A DNA stretch of 64,000 nucleotides. It comes from Chitinilyticum piscinae. Its GTDB lineage: Bacteria; Pseudomonadota; Gammaproteobacteria; Burkholderiales; Chitinibacteraceae. Positions 17,002 to 26,406 of the stretch are shown one piece after another. Below the pieces are notes generated by a model that saw only the letters and a program-made list of their open reading frames with translations, did not search any database and was not told the origin of the DNA. The stretch lies in the NCBI RefSeq assembly GCF_015223195.1, contig NZ_JADFUA010000003.1:1-64000 (forward strand). The letters are read 5' to 3'. Each line of letters starts with the position of its first letter. Positions within the stretch are counted from its first letter, which is position 1. The translations under genes and the position numbers were made by a program.

Positions 17002-18225
17002 ATGAGCCTGATCAAAGTACCCCAAGGCGGCACCAAGATTGTGCCGAATCTGGCCACTCCGGATAACCCGATCATCCCGTTTATCGAAGGTGACGGCATC
17101 GGTGTAGACATCACTCCGGTGATGATCGACGTGGTTGATGCAGCCGTGGCCAAGGCCTACGGTGGCGCCCGCAAGATCCACTGGATGGAAATCTACTGCG
17201 GCGAGAAGGCTGCCCGCCTGTATGGCAACGATACCTACCTGCCGCAGGAAACCCTGGACGCGCTGAAGGAATACGTGGTGTCCATCAAAGGCCCGCTGGC
17301 AACGCCGGTTGGTGGCGGCATCCGCTCGCTGAACGTAGCCCTGCGCCAGCAGCTGGATCTGTACGTCTGCCTGCGTCCGGTACGCTACTTCAACGGCGTT
17401 CCGTCGCCGCTGAAGCGCCCGGACCTGACCGACATGGTCATCTTCCGTGAAAACACCGAAGACATCTACGCCGGTATCGAGTGGGAAGCCCAGACCGATG
17501 GCGCCAAGCAAGTCATCGACTTCCTGCAAGGCACCATGGGCGTGAAGAAGATTCGCTTCCCGGAATCCTCCTCCATCGGCATCAAGCCGGTTTCCAAGGA
17601 AGGCACCGAGCGTCTGGTACGCAAGGCCATCCAGTACGCCATCGACAACAACCGCAAGAGCGTTACCCTGGTTCACAAGGGCAACATCATGAAGTTCACC
17701 GAAGGCATGTTCCGCACTTGGGGCTATGAGCTGGCCAAGAAGGAATTCGGTGGCGTGGAAATCGACGGCGGCCCGTGGCTGCAACTGCCGAACGGCATCG
17801 TGATCAAGGATGTGATCGCTGACGCCTTCCTGCAGCAGATCCTGCTGCGTCCGGCCGAATACGATGTAATCGCTACCCTGAACCTGAACGGCGACTACGT
17901 TTCCGACGCACTGGCCGCGCAAGTTGGCGGCATCGGCATCGCTCCGGGCGCGAACTTGAGCGACAACGTAGCCTGCTTCGAAGCCACCCACGGCACCGCA
18001 CCGAAGTACGCAGGCCAGGACAAGGTGAACCCGGGTTCGCTGATCCTGTCCGCCGAAATGATGCTGCGTCACATGGGCTGGAAGGAAGCCGCCGATCTGA
18101 TCATTGCTTCGATGGAAAAAGCCATCGGCGACAAGCAAGTCACCTATGACTTCGCCCGCCTGATGGACGACGCCAACGAAGTATCCTGCTCGGACTTCGG
18201 CAAGGCCATGATCGCCCGCATGTAA
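17002..18225 (+). CDS. icd: NADP-dependent isocitrate dehydrogenase
   Basis: Icd oxidises isocitrate to 2-oxoglutarate in the citric acid cycle. The 407-residue product is a close match to the E. coli-type homodimeric enzyme. It has the substrate loop [13 protein letters not shown] with the regulatory Ser109 (equivalent to Ser113, the AceK phosphorylation site), YKYAGQ-type NADP-specific residues in [16 protein letters not shown], and [14 protein letters not shown]. Codon choice is strongly biased, as expected for a highly expressed gene. It stands alone with a terminator. Confidence 0.98.
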   Translation: MSLIKVPQGGTKIVPNLATPDNPIIPFIEGDGIGVDITPVMIDVVDAAVAKAYGGARKIHWMEIYCGEKAARLYGNDTYLPQETLDALKEYVVSIKGPLATPVGGGIRSLNVALRQQLDLYVCLRPVRYFNGVPSPLKRPDLTDMVIFRENTEDIYAGIEWEAQTDGAKQVIDFLQGTMGVKKIRFPESSSIGIKPVSKEGTERLVRKAIQYAIDNNRKSVTLVHKGNIMKFTEGMFRTWGYELAKKEFGGVEIDGGPWLQLPNGIVIKDVIADAFLQQILLRPAEYDVIATLNLNGDYVSDALAAQVGGIGIAPGANLSDNVACFEATHGTAPKYAGQDKVNPGSLILSAEMMLRHMGWKEAADLIIASMEKAIGDKQVTYDFARLMDDANEVSCSDFGKAMIARM

Positions 18226-18244
18226 TTGCGCGCCTTCATCCAAC

Positions 18245-18270
18245 AAAAACCCCGCCACGGCGGGGTTTTT
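18245..18270. terminator. bidirectional intrinsic terminator after icd
   Basis: AAAAA, then a 7-bp stem CCCCGCC/GGCGGGG with a two-base loop, then TTTTT. It is placed 20 bases after the icd stop and ahead of the next gene. Confidence 0.9.
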
Positions 18271-18307
18271 GTTTATTACACTGCAGCAACTGCAGGGGGG
18301 AACCATC

Positions 18308-18709
18308 ATGCACCAAGGCATTGCCGTCATTCTGCTTCTGTTCAGCTGCTACGCCTGCGCCGAGGTCAACAAATGCCGCAAGGCCGATGGCGCGCTGATT
18401 TTCACCGACGCGGCCTGCCCACCCGGCAGCAAGGCGGAAGCCTTCTCGGGCAACACCAGCGTCAACAGCGTCCCGCTTCCCACCCTCACCCCACACGCAT
18501 CCGACTCCGCAACTGAACAGCCATCCGTCCAGCGCATTCCCGATCAGCGGCGTTTGCGGGACGATGCGGATGATCATGCAGTCAGCGACAGTGGCTCAAC
18601 CGACTGGTTCGGGCAGCCCATTTATTACCCGGTGCTGCGCCCTACTCCTCGGCCACACCCGCAGCCGCGCCCCACACCACAGCTGCGCCCGATTCCACGG
18701 CACCGCTAG
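18308..18709 (+). CDS. secreted DUF4124-type protein with proline-rich tail
   Basis: The 133-residue product has a signal peptide (HQGIAVILLLFSCYACA/EVNK) and a short N-terminal domain resembling DUF4124 (CRKADGALIFTDAACPPGSKAE, with two Cys). A low-complexity Ser/Asp region and a Pro/Arg-rich tail (RPTPRPHPQPRPTPQLRPIP) follow. DUF4124 proteins are periplasmic and of unknown function; the tail could cross or bind peptidoglycan. GGGGGGAA precedes the ATG. It has its own terminator on each side and is therefore monocistronic. Confidence 0.72.
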   Translation: MHQGIAVILLLFSCYACAEVNKCRKADGALIFTDAACPPGSKAEAFSGNTSVNSVPLPTLTPHASDSATEQPSVQRIPDQRRLRDDADDHAVSDSGSTDWFGQPIYYPVLRPTPRPHPQPRPTPQLRPIPRHR

Positions 18710-18713
18710 ACAA

Positions 18714-18740
18714 CAAAAAACCCCGCCGAAGCGGGGTTTT
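18714..18740. terminator. bidirectional terminator between the DUF4124 gene and cspA
   Basis: An A-tract, a 6-bp stem CCCCGC/GCGGGG with a CGAA loop (18721-18736), and TTTT on the right. It can end both the plus-strand gene and the convergent cold-shock gene. Confidence 0.85.
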
Positions 18741-18755
18741 CTGACATCCGGGCGA

Positions 18756-18959
18756 TCAAGCTGCCTGGATGTTGGCGGCTTGCTTGCCCTTCGGACCAGT
18801 GGTGATCTCGAAAGACACGCGCTGGCCTTCCTTCAGGGTTTTGAAGCCCGGCATGTTGATCGCGGAGAAGTGAGCAAAAATATCGTCGCCACCTTCGTCC
18901 GGAGTGATGAAACCGAAGCCTTTGGAATCATTGAACCACTTAACAGTACCTTGAGCCAT
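18756..18959 (-). CDS. cold-shock protein (CspA family)
   Basis: The 67-residue protein is a single cold-shock domain with RNP1 (KGFGFI) and RNP2 (DIFAHF) that binds single-stranded RNA and DNA. The start [24 protein letters not shown] is canonical. It is transcribed leftward from a 267-base gap shared with clpS, which contains repeated sequence blocks that would fall in its mRNA leader (see the repeat entry). Whether it is cold-inducible or constitutive cannot be told. Confidence 0.95.
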   Translation of the reverse strand: MAQGTVKWFNDSKGFGFITPDEGGDDIFAHFSAINMPGFKTLKEGQRVSFEITTGPKGKQAANIQAA

Positions 18960-18977
18960 CTCGATTGGTCGTCCACG

Positions 18978-19122
18978 TGAAACTTGTCAAACCGGCCCGG
19001 CACAGGCGGGCCATCCATGAGGTTTGTGTGCAAGACCAGCAAACAGGTCAAACCGGTACTGCATGAAACTTGTACAGCAAACTCGAATCAAGGTTTTACG
19101 CGACTTTGACAAAACAGGTCAA
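18978..19122. repeat. repeated short blocks in the cspA/clpS gap
   Basis: Three sequence blocks each occur twice: TGAAACTTGT (18978-18987 and 19064-19073), GTCAAACCGG (18986-18995 and 19047-19056) and AAACAGGTCAA (19041-19051 and 19112-19122). They overlap and alternate, giving an irregular direct-repeat array. It would lie within the 5' leader of cspA if its promoter is near 19130, or contain operators for clpS. Confidence 0.6.
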
Positions 19123-19226
19123 GCAGAACCTCAAGCATGCCGATAATTATGTTGTTTTCAGTTGCACGCTTGAAATGCACCGCGTGAGCTCCAAAATGAA
19201 AGGTAAGCACACCCGCCGGCAAAGCA

Positions 19227-19538
19227 ATGACAACACAGCAGCAACACCACGCCGAACTGCTCGAGCACAAGGCAAAACTGGCCCCGCCCCCGTTCTGGAG
19301 TGTGGTCCTGCTCAACGATGACTTCACCCCGATGGATTTCGTGGTGGATGTCCTGATGAAGTTCTTCAACATCCGGGAGGAGCACGCCACCCGCATCATG
19401 CTGCAGGTTCATACCGAAGGTCGCGGCAAGTGCGGAACGTATCCGAAGGATATCGCAGCCACCAAGGTGGCCCAGGTCAGTGAGTACGCGCGGGAGCACC
19501 AGCACCCGCTCCAATGCATCATGGAGGTGGAAAAATGA
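19227..19538 (+). CDS. clpS: ClpA adaptor ClpS
   Basis: ClpS delivers N-degron substrates to ClpAP. The 103-residue product has the binding-pocket segments [22 protein letters not shown] and the helix with [15 protein letters not shown], ending in [13 protein letters not shown]. The Asn-Asp pair in LLNDD contacts the substrate alpha-amino group in known structures. Its stop overlaps the clpA start (ATGA). It diverges from cspA. Confidence 0.95.
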   Translation: MTTQQQHHAELLEHKAKLAPPPFWSVVLLNDDFTPMDFVVDVLMKFFNIREEHATRIMLQVHTEGRGKCGTYPKDIAATKVAQVSEYAREHQHPLQCIMEVEK

Positions 19539-21805
19539 TTGCCCAGGAACTTGAAGTGAGCCTCCATCTTGCGTTCATGGAGGCCCGCCAGAAACGCCAC
19601 GAATACATCACTGTCGAGCATCTGCTGCTGGCGTTGCTGGAAAACCCCTCTGCCACCGAAGTGCTGCGCGCTTGCGGAGCACACATGGACGAACTCAAGC
19701 GCGTGCTTGCCGAATTTGTCGGCGAACACACCCCGGTCGTCTCCGGCAGCGAGGATGTCGAAACCCAGCCGACCATCGGCTTCCAGCGCGTGATCCAGCG
19801 TGCCATTCTGCATGTGCAGAGCTCGGGCAAGAAGGAGGTTACCGGTGCCAATGTGCTGGTCGCCATCTTTGGCGAAAAGGACAGCCATGCGGTGTATTTC
19901 CTGCACCAGCAGGGTATTACCCGGCTGGATGTCGTCAATTTCATCGCGCACGGCATCGCCAAGCAGAATACCCCGCCGCCTGCGCAACAGACGCAGCGCA
20001 ACGAGCAACAGGAAGAAAGCGAAAGCGAAAGCAGTAGCGGCGGCGCACTGGAAAGCTTCACCCAGAATCTGAACAACGCCGCACTGGCCGGCCGCATCGA
20101 CCCGCTGATCGGCCGCGAAAGCGAACTGGAGCGCATGATCCAGATCCTCTGCCGCCGCCGCAAGAACAATCCACTGCTGGTCGGCGAAGCCGGGGTGGGC
20201 AAGACCGCTCTTGCCGAAGGGCTGGCGCGCCGCATTGTCGAAGGCAATGTCCCCGATATTCTGGCCGATGCCACCGTGTATGCGCTGGACATGGGGGCAC
20301 TACTGGCAGGCACCAAATACCGGGGAGATTTCGAGCAGCGCCTGAAGGCCGTCATCAAGCAGCTGACCGATGAGCGCAACGCCATCCTGTTCATCGACGA
20401 AATCCACACCCTCGTCGGCGCTGGGGCGGCTTCGGGCGGGACTCTGGATGCTTCCAACCTGCTCAAGCCCGCACTGTCGAACGGCGCCTTGAAGTGCATT
20501 GGCGCAACCACCTACACCGAGTTCCGCGGCATCTTCGAAAAGGACAACGCCCTATCAAGGCGCTTCCAGAAGGTGGATATCGTCGAGCCCACCATCGAGC
20601 AGACCGTCGAGATCCTCAAGGGCCTCAAGGACAAGTTCGAGAGTCACCATGGCGTGAAATACACGCTGGCTGCACTGAACTCGGCAGCCGAGCTCTCGGC
20701 CAAATTCATCAATGACCGGCACCTGCCGGACAAGGCAATCGACGTCATCGATGAAGCCGGTGCCGCCCAGAAAATCCTGCCGCGCTCGAAGCAGAAAAAG
20801 ACCATCGGCAAGCTGGAAATCGAGGAAATCGTAGCCAAGATCGCCCGCATCCCGCCAAAGAACGTCTCGAGCGATGACAAGAACACCCTGAAAACCCTTG
20901 ATCGCGATCTGAAGAATGTCGTTTTCGGTCAGGACAAGGCTATCGAAGCACTTGCGAGCGCAATCAAGATGGCGCGCGCCGGCCTGGGCAATCCGCAAAA
21001 ACCGATCGGTGCCTTTCTGTTCAGCGGTCCGACGGGTGTCGGCAAGACCGAGGTTGCCCGGCAGCTGGCTTACACCATGGGCATCGAGCTGATCCGATTC
21101 GACATGTCCGAATACATGGAACGCCACGCGGTCAGCCGCCTGATCGGTGCACCTCCGGGATATGTCGGCTTCGAGCAGGGCGGTCTACTGACCGAAGCCA
21201 TCAACAAGCACCCCTACTCGGTGCTGCTGCTGGATGAAATCGAAAAAGCCCATCCGGACATTTTCAACATCCTGCTGCAGGTCATGGATCACGGCACGCT
21301 CACCGACAACAATGGCCGCAAGAGCGACTTCCGCAATGTGGTATTGGTAATGACAACCAACGCCGGCGCCGAAGCACTCAACAAGCCGGTCATTGGCTTC
21401 ACCGCGAAAAAGGAGACCGGCGATGAAATGCAGGAAATCAAACGCCTGTTCACACCGGAATTCCGCAACCGCCTTGATGCTGTCATTCCGTTTGCCCCGC
21501 TGTCGCACGACATCATCCTGCAGGTCGTGGACAAATTCCTGATGCAGCTGGAAGCACAACTGCACGAGAAGAAGGTGGAAGCGCACTTCACGGCCGGACT
21601 GAAGGAAATGCTGGCCGAGAAAGGCTTCGATCCGCTGATGGGAGCCCGCCCGATGGCCCGCCTGATTCAGGACACCATCCGCAAGGCACTTGCAGACGAA
21701 TTGCTGTTCGGCAAGCTGGCCAATGGCGGCGAAGTCACCATTGACCTGGATGACGATGACAAGGTATGCCTTCACATCCATGACAAGGAAATGGTTCCAG
21801 CCTGA
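19535..21805 (+). CDS. clpA: ATP-dependent Clp protease ATP-binding subunit ClpA
   Basis: ClpA is the unfoldase ring of the ClpAP protease. The 756-residue protein has the N-terminal double Clp repeat (about 1-145), first AAA module with Walker A GEAGVGKT (217-224), and second AAA module with Walker A GPTGVGKT (498-505). Length and the absence of a long middle domain distinguish it from ClpB. A short Glu/Ser-rich linker ([12 protein letters not shown]) joins the N domain. The ATG at 19535 overlaps the clpS stop by four bases, so the adaptor and unfoldase are co-translated. Confidence 0.97.
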   Translation: MIAQELEVSLHLAFMEARQKRHEYITVEHLLLALLENPSATEVLRACGAHMDELKRVLAEFVGEHTPVVSGSEDVETQPTIGFQRVIQRAILHVQSSGKKEVTGANVLVAIFGEKDSHAVYFLHQQGITRLDVVNFIAHGIAKQNTPPPAQQTQRNEQQEESESESSSGGALESFTQNLNNAALAGRIDPLIGRESELERMIQILCRRRKNNPLLVGEAGVGKTALAEGLARRIVEGNVPDILADATVYALDMGALLAGTKYRGDFEQRLKAVIKQLTDERNAILFIDEIHTLVGAGAASGGTLDASNLLKPALSNGALKCIGATTYTEFRGIFEKDNALSRRFQKVDIVEPTIEQTVEILKGLKDKFESHHGVKYTLAALNSAAELSAKFINDRHLPDKAIDVIDEAGAAQKILPRSKQKKTIGKLEIEEIVAKIARIPPKNVSSDDKNTLKTLDRDLKNVVFGQDKAIEALASAIKMARAGLGNPQKPIGAFLFSGPTGVGKTEVARQLAYTMGIELIRFDMSEYMERHAVSRLIGAPPGYVGFEQGGLLTEAINKHPYSVLLLDEIEKAHPDIFNILLQVMDHGTLTDNNGRKSDFRNVVLVMTTNAGAEALNKPVIGFTAKKETGDEMQEIKRLFTPEFRNRLDAVIPFAPLSHDIILQVVDKFLMQLEAQLHEKKVEAHFTAGLKEMLAEKGFDPLMGARPMARLIQDTIRKALADELLFGKLANGGEVTIDLDDDDKVCLHIHDKEMVPA

Positions 21806-21820
21806 TACCCCTGCTAAACG

Positions 21821-21857
21821 CAAACAAAAAGGGCAGCCAAGCTGCCCTTTTTGTTTG
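21821..21857. terminator. bidirectional terminator between clpA and mscS
   Basis: CAAACAAAAA-GGGCAGC, a CAA loop, then GCTGCCC-TTTTTGTTTG. The long symmetric stem with T-tracts on both strands ends clpA and the convergent mechanosensitive channel gene. Confidence 0.92.
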
Positions 21858-21872
21858 TCATTCCCGTTTTGC

Positions 21873-22697
21873 TCAGGAGGCCTGTTGCACCGTGACGATC
21901 TGCGAAGGCGTCGGCGCCGGGAAACCCGCCTCGCCTAGCGCCTCCTTGATCACGCGATTGGTGTCGAAATACACCTGCCAGTAGTGATCGTTGTTGCAAT
22001 AAGGGCGCACCGCCAGTACCGGCCCCACCAGATTGAACTCGAGGATTTCCACATCCACCGCCGGCTCGGCCAGCACATTCGGAATCTGGGCGATCTTGGC
22101 CTTCAGCAGTTCGCGCGCAGCATTATGATCAGCACTGCCTGCAAGCTGTGCCTTGAGATCCACACGGCGGAACGGATTCAGCGAATAGTTCTGGATCGTG
22201 TCGCCAAAGATCTTGTTGTTGCCAACAAAGGTCACGATATTGTCCGCAGTCACGATCGTGGTCGCAAACAGGCCGATTTCCTTCACCGTACCGGTCACAC
22301 CACCGGCGGTGACAAAATCACCCACCTTGATGGGCCGCAGCACGATCATGAATGCACCACCCGCAAAATTGGCCAGCAAGCCCGACCAAGCCATACCAAT
22401 GGCCACGCCGGCCGCCGCTATCAATGCCGCGAAGGTCGTCGTCTGCACGCCGAAATAGCCGAGAATGCCGATCACCAGCAGGATATTCAAGGTCACCGCC
22501 AGCATCGAGCCGACATAGCGCAGCACGGTCGGATCAACCTTCTGCTTTTCCAGCGCCTTTTGCACCATGCTGATAGCCAGACCGATCAGCCAGCGACCAA
22601 TCACCCAGAAGGCAATCGCTGCCAGAATCTTCACGCCGAATTCGGTCGCATATCCCAGGATCAAATCCTGATATTTACTCACAACAGCCGCATCCAT
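21873..22697 (-). CDS. mscS: small-conductance mechanosensitive channel (MscS type)
   Basis: The 274-residue protein has three N-terminal membrane helices and the pore helix rich in Ala and Gly (FAALIAAAGVAIGMAWSGLLANFAGGAFM), followed by the beta domain VGDFVTAGGVTGTVKEIGLFAT. The C-terminal vestibule follows. It would open under hypo-osmotic shock. ATG 22697, preceded by GGAG, is used; a longer frame upstream lacks homology. It is downstream of xerD, separated by a gap that contains a perfect 8-bp hairpin. Confidence 0.93.
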   Translation of the reverse strand: MDAAVVSKYQDLILGYATEFGVKILAAIAFWVIGRWLIGLAISMVQKALEKQKVDPTVLRYVGSMLAVTLNILLVIGILGYFGVQTTTFAALIAAAGVAIGMAWSGLLANFAGGAFMIVLRPIKVGDFVTAGGVTGTVKEIGLFATTIVTADNIVTFVGNNKIFGDTIQNYSLNPFRRVDLKAQLAGSADHNAARELLKAKIAQIPNVLAEPAVDVEILEFNLVGPVLAVRPYCNNDHYWQVYFDTNRVIKEALGEAGFPAPTPSQIVTVQQAS

Positions 22698-22719
22698 GAC
22701 ACCACTCCATTCAGTTTGC

Positions 22720-22739
22720 ACAATAGGAAAGCCTATTGT
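22720..22739. repeat. perfect hairpin in the xerD-mscS gap
   Basis: Arms ACAATAGG and CCTATTGT flank AAAG. It is 23 bases upstream of the mscS ATG and has no T-tract, so it may be an operator or a leader hairpin. Confidence 0.4.
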
Positions 22740-22775
22740 TGGATAATAACAGCATGAACACGAATTCACGCAAGC

Positions 22776-23714
22776 CTAGCCACGTGGATGGTGCTCGCGA
22801 TGCAGCTTCTTCAGCCGCTCCTGTGCAACATGGGTATAAATCTGGGTGGTACTGATGTCGGCATGCCCCAGCAGCATCTGCAGGGCGCGCAGATCCGCGC
22901 CATGTTCCAGCAAATGCGTGGCAAAGGCATGGCGCAGCACGTGCGGGCTCAATGATTGGGCGGGTATCCCGACCCGCGCCGCATACTGCTTGATGATGAA
23001 CCACATCCCCTGACGGGTAAGCGGCTCTCCGCGCTGATTGACAAACAGCAGCGCCTCCGTGCGCCCCGCCAGCAATTCTGCGCGCGCCGTGTCGAGATAA
23101 CGCTGCACGGCCTCGGCCGCCAGCTCCCCCATCGGCACCAGCCGCTGCTTGCCTCCCTTGCCTGCCAATACCTGCACGAATTGCTCGCGCAGGTGGATCT
23201 GTGCCAGCGACAAGCCGACCAATTCCGATACGCGCAAGCCACAGGCATACATCAATTCGAACATCGCACGATCCCGCAGCCCTGCCGCCGTATTCAGATC
23301 GGGGGCATCCAGTAAAGCACTGACCATTGCTTCGGACAGCACTTTCGGCAGTGGCCGCACCCGTTTGGGCGCCTGTAATTCAGCCAGCGGATCCAGCTCC
23401 AGCTGGCCTGACTGCAATTGATGCCGGTAGAAACGTCGCAGGCTGGCGATCCGGCGGGCCAGCGTTGCCGTTTTCAGATCACGGGCCTGCCGCGCGAGAA
23501 AGGCCTGCACATCATCGCGGCTTGCCTGCAGCAAACTGCGGTCGCGCTCCGCAGCAAGCCAACCCGCCCAGACTTGCAGATCATTGCGATAGCTCGCGAG
23601 TGTATTCTGGGCCAAGCCATCGCCCAACCAGACGGCATCAAGGAACTGCTCCAGTTGGCGCTGACTGAGCCCAAGAGAGGATGACGATTCAGCCAAGTAC
23701 CGCAACCCCTTCAT
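22776..23714 (-). CDS. xerD: tyrosine site-specific recombinase XerD
   Basis: The 312-residue partner of XerC acts at dif under FtsK control. It shows the XerD-like start QRQLEQFLDAVWLGDGLAQNTLASYR, Arg in ACGLRVSELVGL, Lys in GKGGKQRLVP, HVLRHAFATHLLEHGADLRALQ, and the nucleophilic Tyr in GHADISTTQIYTHV. ATG 23714 overlaps the end of ogt by 26 bases. It is distinguished from XerC by the closer fit of its N-terminus and C-terminus to E. coli XerD and by the other gene's dapF context. Confidence 0.95.
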   Translation of the reverse strand: MKGLRYLAESSSSLGLSQRQLEQFLDAVWLGDGLAQNTLASYRNDLQVWAGWLAAERDRSLLQASRDDVQAFLARQARDLKTATLARRIASLRRFYRHQLQSGQLELDPLAELQAPKRVRPLPKVLSEAMVSALLDAPDLNTAAGLRDRAMFELMYACGLRVSELVGLSLAQIHLREQFVQVLAGKGGKQRLVPMGELAAEAVQRYLDTARAELLAGRTEALLFVNQRGEPLTRQGMWFIIKQYAARVGIPAQSLSPHVLRHAFATHLLEHGADLRALQMLLGHADISTTQIYTHVAQERLKKLHREHHPRG

Positions 23715-24189
23715 GCCGCAATAACCAGCGCTTGATCGGTAGCCAGTCGACGCCATTGCGACTGGCATTGAAGCCCCCCAGTCCGCTGCCGGCGGCGACC
23801 ACACGATGACAGGGTATCAGCAAGGGCAAGGGATTACGCCCGCAGGCATTCCCGACTGCGCGTGGCGATGACCCAATCTGCTCGGCAATTTTGCCATAAC
23901 GACTTACCATTCCCGAGGGTATCTCGCTGATTGCCTTCCAGACCTTGAGCTGGTGGGCAGTACCCTGCAATGCATAGGGTAAATCGAACTGGAAGCGCGG
24001 GTCGGCACAATAATGGCGCAACTGCGCGGCGAACTCGCGCAGCAAGGCATCATGACTGCTGCGCAAGGGAATATCTTCGGGCAGAAACTCCAGCGCCCGG
24101 ATCCGCTCCGCCACGACGCTCACACCCAATTTGCCGAATGGTGTAGCCAGCACCACCTGAAACTCATCCAGTTGCCAGGGATTCTGCAT
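23689..24189 (-). CDS. ogt: methylated-DNA-protein-cysteine methyltransferase
   Basis: Ogt removes alkyl groups from O6-methylguanine by transfer to its own cysteine. The 166-residue protein has the active-site PCHRV motif (Cys127), the helix-turn-helix segment VSRYGKIAEQIGSSPRAVGNACGRNP with the Arg finger, and a short N-terminal domain without the Ada metal site. The start ATG 24189 follows the rplS terminator closely. The overlap with xerD suggests they are transcribed together. Confidence 0.9.
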   Translation of the reverse strand: MQNPWQLDEFQVVLATPFGKLGVSVVAERIRALEFLPEDIPLRSSHDALLREFAAQLRHYCADPRFQFDLPYALQGTAHQLKVWKAISEIPSGMVSRYGKIAEQIGSSPRAVGNACGRNPLPLLIPCHRVVAAGSGLGGFNASRNGVDWLPIKRWLLRHEGVAVLG

Positions 24190-24247
24190 GTCAGCACCAG
24201 TGAAAGACAAAGCAGGATCGTAAAATGCACACCCGCCACAGGCAATA

Positions 24248-24274
24248 AAAAACGCGAGCCGAAGCTCGCGTTTT
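24248..24274 (-). terminator. intrinsic terminator of the rpsP-rplS operon
   Basis: On the minus strand a 7-bp stem CGCGAGC/GCTCGCG with a four-base TTCG-type loop is followed by a TTTTTT run, 23 bases past the rplS stop. Confidence 0.9.
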
Positions 24275-24296
24275 CGCAAACAAGTCAGACGACGTG

Positions 24297-24674
24297 TTAG
24301 GCAGCCACGGCAGCCTTGCGGGCCGGCAGCTTTTCCTTGATACGCGCGGACTTGCCCGAACGCTCACGGAGGTAGTACAGCTTGGCGCGACGTACATCAC
24401 CACGGCGCTTCACTTCGATGGCAGCAACCAGCGGGGAGTAGGTCTGGAAGGTACGCTCAACACCGGTGCCGGAAGAAATCTTGCGGACGATGAAGGAGCT
24501 GTTCAGGCCACGGTTACGCTTGGCGATGACTACGCCTTCGTAAGCCTGCAGACGCTCGCGGTTGCCTTCCTTTACCTTCACGCTGACGACAACGGTGTCA
24601 CCAGGTGCGAATTCCGGAACGGTTTTGCCCAGACGAGCGATTTCTTCTTGTTCGAGTTGTTGCAGCAGATTCAT
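24297..24674 (-). CDS. rplS: 50S ribosomal protein L19
   Basis: The 125-residue protein matches L19, which sits at the 30S-50S interface. Typical segments are [29 protein letters not shown] and [33 protein letters not shown]. It is the last gene of rpsP-rimM-trmD-rplS; its ATG overlaps the trmD stop by four bases. A terminator follows. Confidence 0.98.
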   Translation of the reverse strand: MNLLQQLEQEEIARLGKTVPEFAPGDTVVVSVKVKEGNRERLQAYEGVVIAKRNRGLNSSFIVRKISSGTGVERTFQTYSPLVAAIEVKRRGDVRRAKLYYLRERSGKSARIKEKLPARKAAVAA

Positions 24675-25489
24675 TGCTTTACTCCAATCGATGCTTGTTC
24701 CTTCTGCCCCGCGGTCTGGGGAGAGCCGGCTTGGTCACCGTGCTCCGCCTTGAATTCGGCCAGAAGACGAGCTTCTTCTTTGCTAAGTGGACGCTGTTGC
24801 AGCAAGTCCGGACGTCGCAACCAGGTGCGCCCCAGCGCCTGCTTTAACCGCCAGCGTCGGATGTTGGCATGATTTCCCGAAAGCAGCACTTCCGGAACCG
24901 CCATGCCGCGGTATTCCACGGGACGGGTGTAATGCGGGCAATCCAGCAGCCCGTCCGCAAACGAATCCTCTTCCGCACTCGCCGCGGTGTTCAACACCCC
25001 GGGCCAGTGCCGGCTGATCGCATCGATCAGCACCATCGCGGGCAGTTCGCCGCCCGACAGTACATAATCACCGATCGAAATTTCTTCATCAACATGCCGT
25101 GCAATCACGCGCTCATCGATGCCTTCATAACGCCCACACAGCAATACCAGGCCGGGTTTACTCGCCAAATCCAGCACCTTCCGGTGCGTCAGCGGCATAC
25201 CCTGAGGGGAGAGATAAACCGTCCACGGCTTTACCCCACACTCACCTTGGCGGGCCTTGGCGCTTTCCAGCGCACTTTCCAGCGGCTCGGGAATCATCAG
25301 CATACCCGGGCCTCCACCGAACGGACGATCATCCACCGTGCGGTAGTTGTTGGTCGCGAAATCACGCGGATTCCACGCCTGCAAATCAAAAATGCCGAGT
25401 TCAACGGCTCGGCGGGTCACGCCAAAACGGGTCACGGCATCGAACATCTCCGGGAACAGCGTCACGACATCGAACAGCCGGCGTTGCAC
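24671..25489 (-). CDS. trmD: tRNA (guanine-N1)-methyltransferase
   Basis: TrmD methylates G37 of tRNAs with G at position 36. The 272-residue product from the GTG at 25489 starts [15 protein letters not shown], as expected for the family. The SPOUT trefoil-knot motifs [13 protein letters not shown] and [17 protein letters not shown] bind AdoMet. There is no ATG that fits, so a GTG start is likely. It lies 16 bases after rimM. A Gln/Lys-rich tail ([19 protein letters not shown]) extends beyond the usual end. Confidence 0.96.
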   Translation of the reverse strand: MQRRLFDVVTLFPEMFDAVTRFGVTRRAVELGIFDLQAWNPRDFATNNYRTVDDRPFGGGPGMLMIPEPLESALESAKARQGECGVKPWTVYLSPQGMPLTHRKVLDLASKPGLVLLCGRYEGIDERVIARHVDEEISIGDYVLSGGELPAMVLIDAISRHWPGVLNTAASAEEDSFADGLLDCPHYTRPVEYRGMAVPEVLLSGNHANIRRWRLKQALGRTWLRRPDLLQQRPLSKEEARLLAEFKAEHGDQAGSPQTAGQKEQASIGVKQ

Positions 25490-25505
25490 TTGCGCAACAC
25501 CACCG

Positions 25506-26051
25506 TCAGTAGTCAAGGCCCCAGTCCACGGTAATGCAGTGCGCCGGCTGATCAACCGTCAGCACCACCGCCGCAACAAAAGGCAGCAGGCGCTCGGTCT
25601 TGCCATCGCGCACGACCAGTACGTCGTTGGCACCGGTTGCCAGCAACTTGACCACTTCACCCAGCGCTTCGCCCCGGGTGTTCACGACCTGCATGCCGAT
25701 CAGATCGGTCCAGTAGAACTCATCATTATCCAGCTCCGGCATGGCACTGCGCGGCACCGCAATGGTGCAGCCACGCAAGGCATGCGCCGCGTCACGCTCA
25801 GCCACACCTTCCAGCTTGGCCGACAGTTTCTTGGCATGCGACTGTCCCTGCTCGAGGGTATACGCCTGCCACTGGCCATCACGCCCCAGCCACCAGGTCT
25901 GGTAGCCGAACAGACTGTCTGCGTACTCGGTATCGGCCATGACATTGACCCAACCATGCACGCCAAAAGCCCCGCTGATATAGCCCATCGACACCAGATC
26001 ATCTGGTGCCGGTGCGCTCGCGTTCAGTCGGGGCTGTTGGGATTTCAGCAC
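25506..26051 (-). CDS. rimM: 16S rRNA processing protein RimM
   Basis: RimM helps mature the 30S head by binding S19. The 181-residue protein has the N-terminal beta-barrel ([21 protein letters not shown]) and a C-terminal PRC-barrel ([34 protein letters not shown]). It starts with a GTG without a strong ribosome binding site, nine bases after the rpsP stop, and may depend on translation of rpsP. Confidence 0.94.
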   Translation of the reverse strand: MLKSQQPRLNASAPAPDDLVSMGYISGAFGVHGWVNVMADTEYADSLFGYQTWWLGRDGQWQAYTLEQGQSHAKKLSAKLEGVAERDAAHALRGCTIAVPRSAMPELDNDEFYWTDLIGMQVVNTRGEALGEVVKLLATGANDVLVVRDGKTERLLPFVAAVVLTVDQPAHCITVDWGLDY

Positions 26052-26060
26052 AGTCTAGGC

Positions 26061-26306
26061 TCAGGCAGCCTTGTAGCCTTTCAGCAGATTGGCAACCGTG
26101 TCGGACACTTGCGCGCCCACGCCTTGCCAGTAGCTAACGCGGTCCATTGCGAAACGCAGACCTTCGGTACCTTCCGGAGCAACCGGATTGTAGAAACCAA
26201 CACGCTCGATGAAGCGACCGTCACGACGGTTGCGGGAATCGGCAACAACGATGTTGTAGAACGGGTTGTGTTTGGCGCCACCACGGGCAAGACGAATAAC
26301 GACCAT
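26061..26306 (-). CDS. rpsP: 30S ribosomal protein S16
   Basis: The 81-residue product is S16 ([23 protein letters not shown], then [12 protein letters not shown]). It is the first gene of the rpsP-rimM-trmD-rplS operon and has a promoter candidate about 35 bases upstream. Confidence 0.98.
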   Translation of the reverse strand: MVVIRLARGGAKHNPFYNIVVADSRNRRDGRFIERVGFYNPVAPEGTEGLRFAMDRVSYWQGVGAQVSDTVANLLKGYKAA

Positions 26307-26345
26307 AGCTGAAAATCCAGTATTCAGGTTTGCACGAAACCCGCG

Positions 26346-26374
26346 ATTATCCGCGAATTCAATCCGGCAGGCAA
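26346..26374 (-). promoter_or_regulatory. sigma-70 promoter of the rpsP operon
   Basis: On the minus strand TTGCCT (26374-26369) and GATAAT (26351-26346) are exactly 17 bases apart. Transcription would begin near 26339, about 33 bases before the rpsP ATG. The spacing and location make this one of the better promoter matches in the window. Confidence 0.6.
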
Positions 26375-26406
26375 GCCTTGTTGCACACCCACCGATCCGA
26401 AAACGG

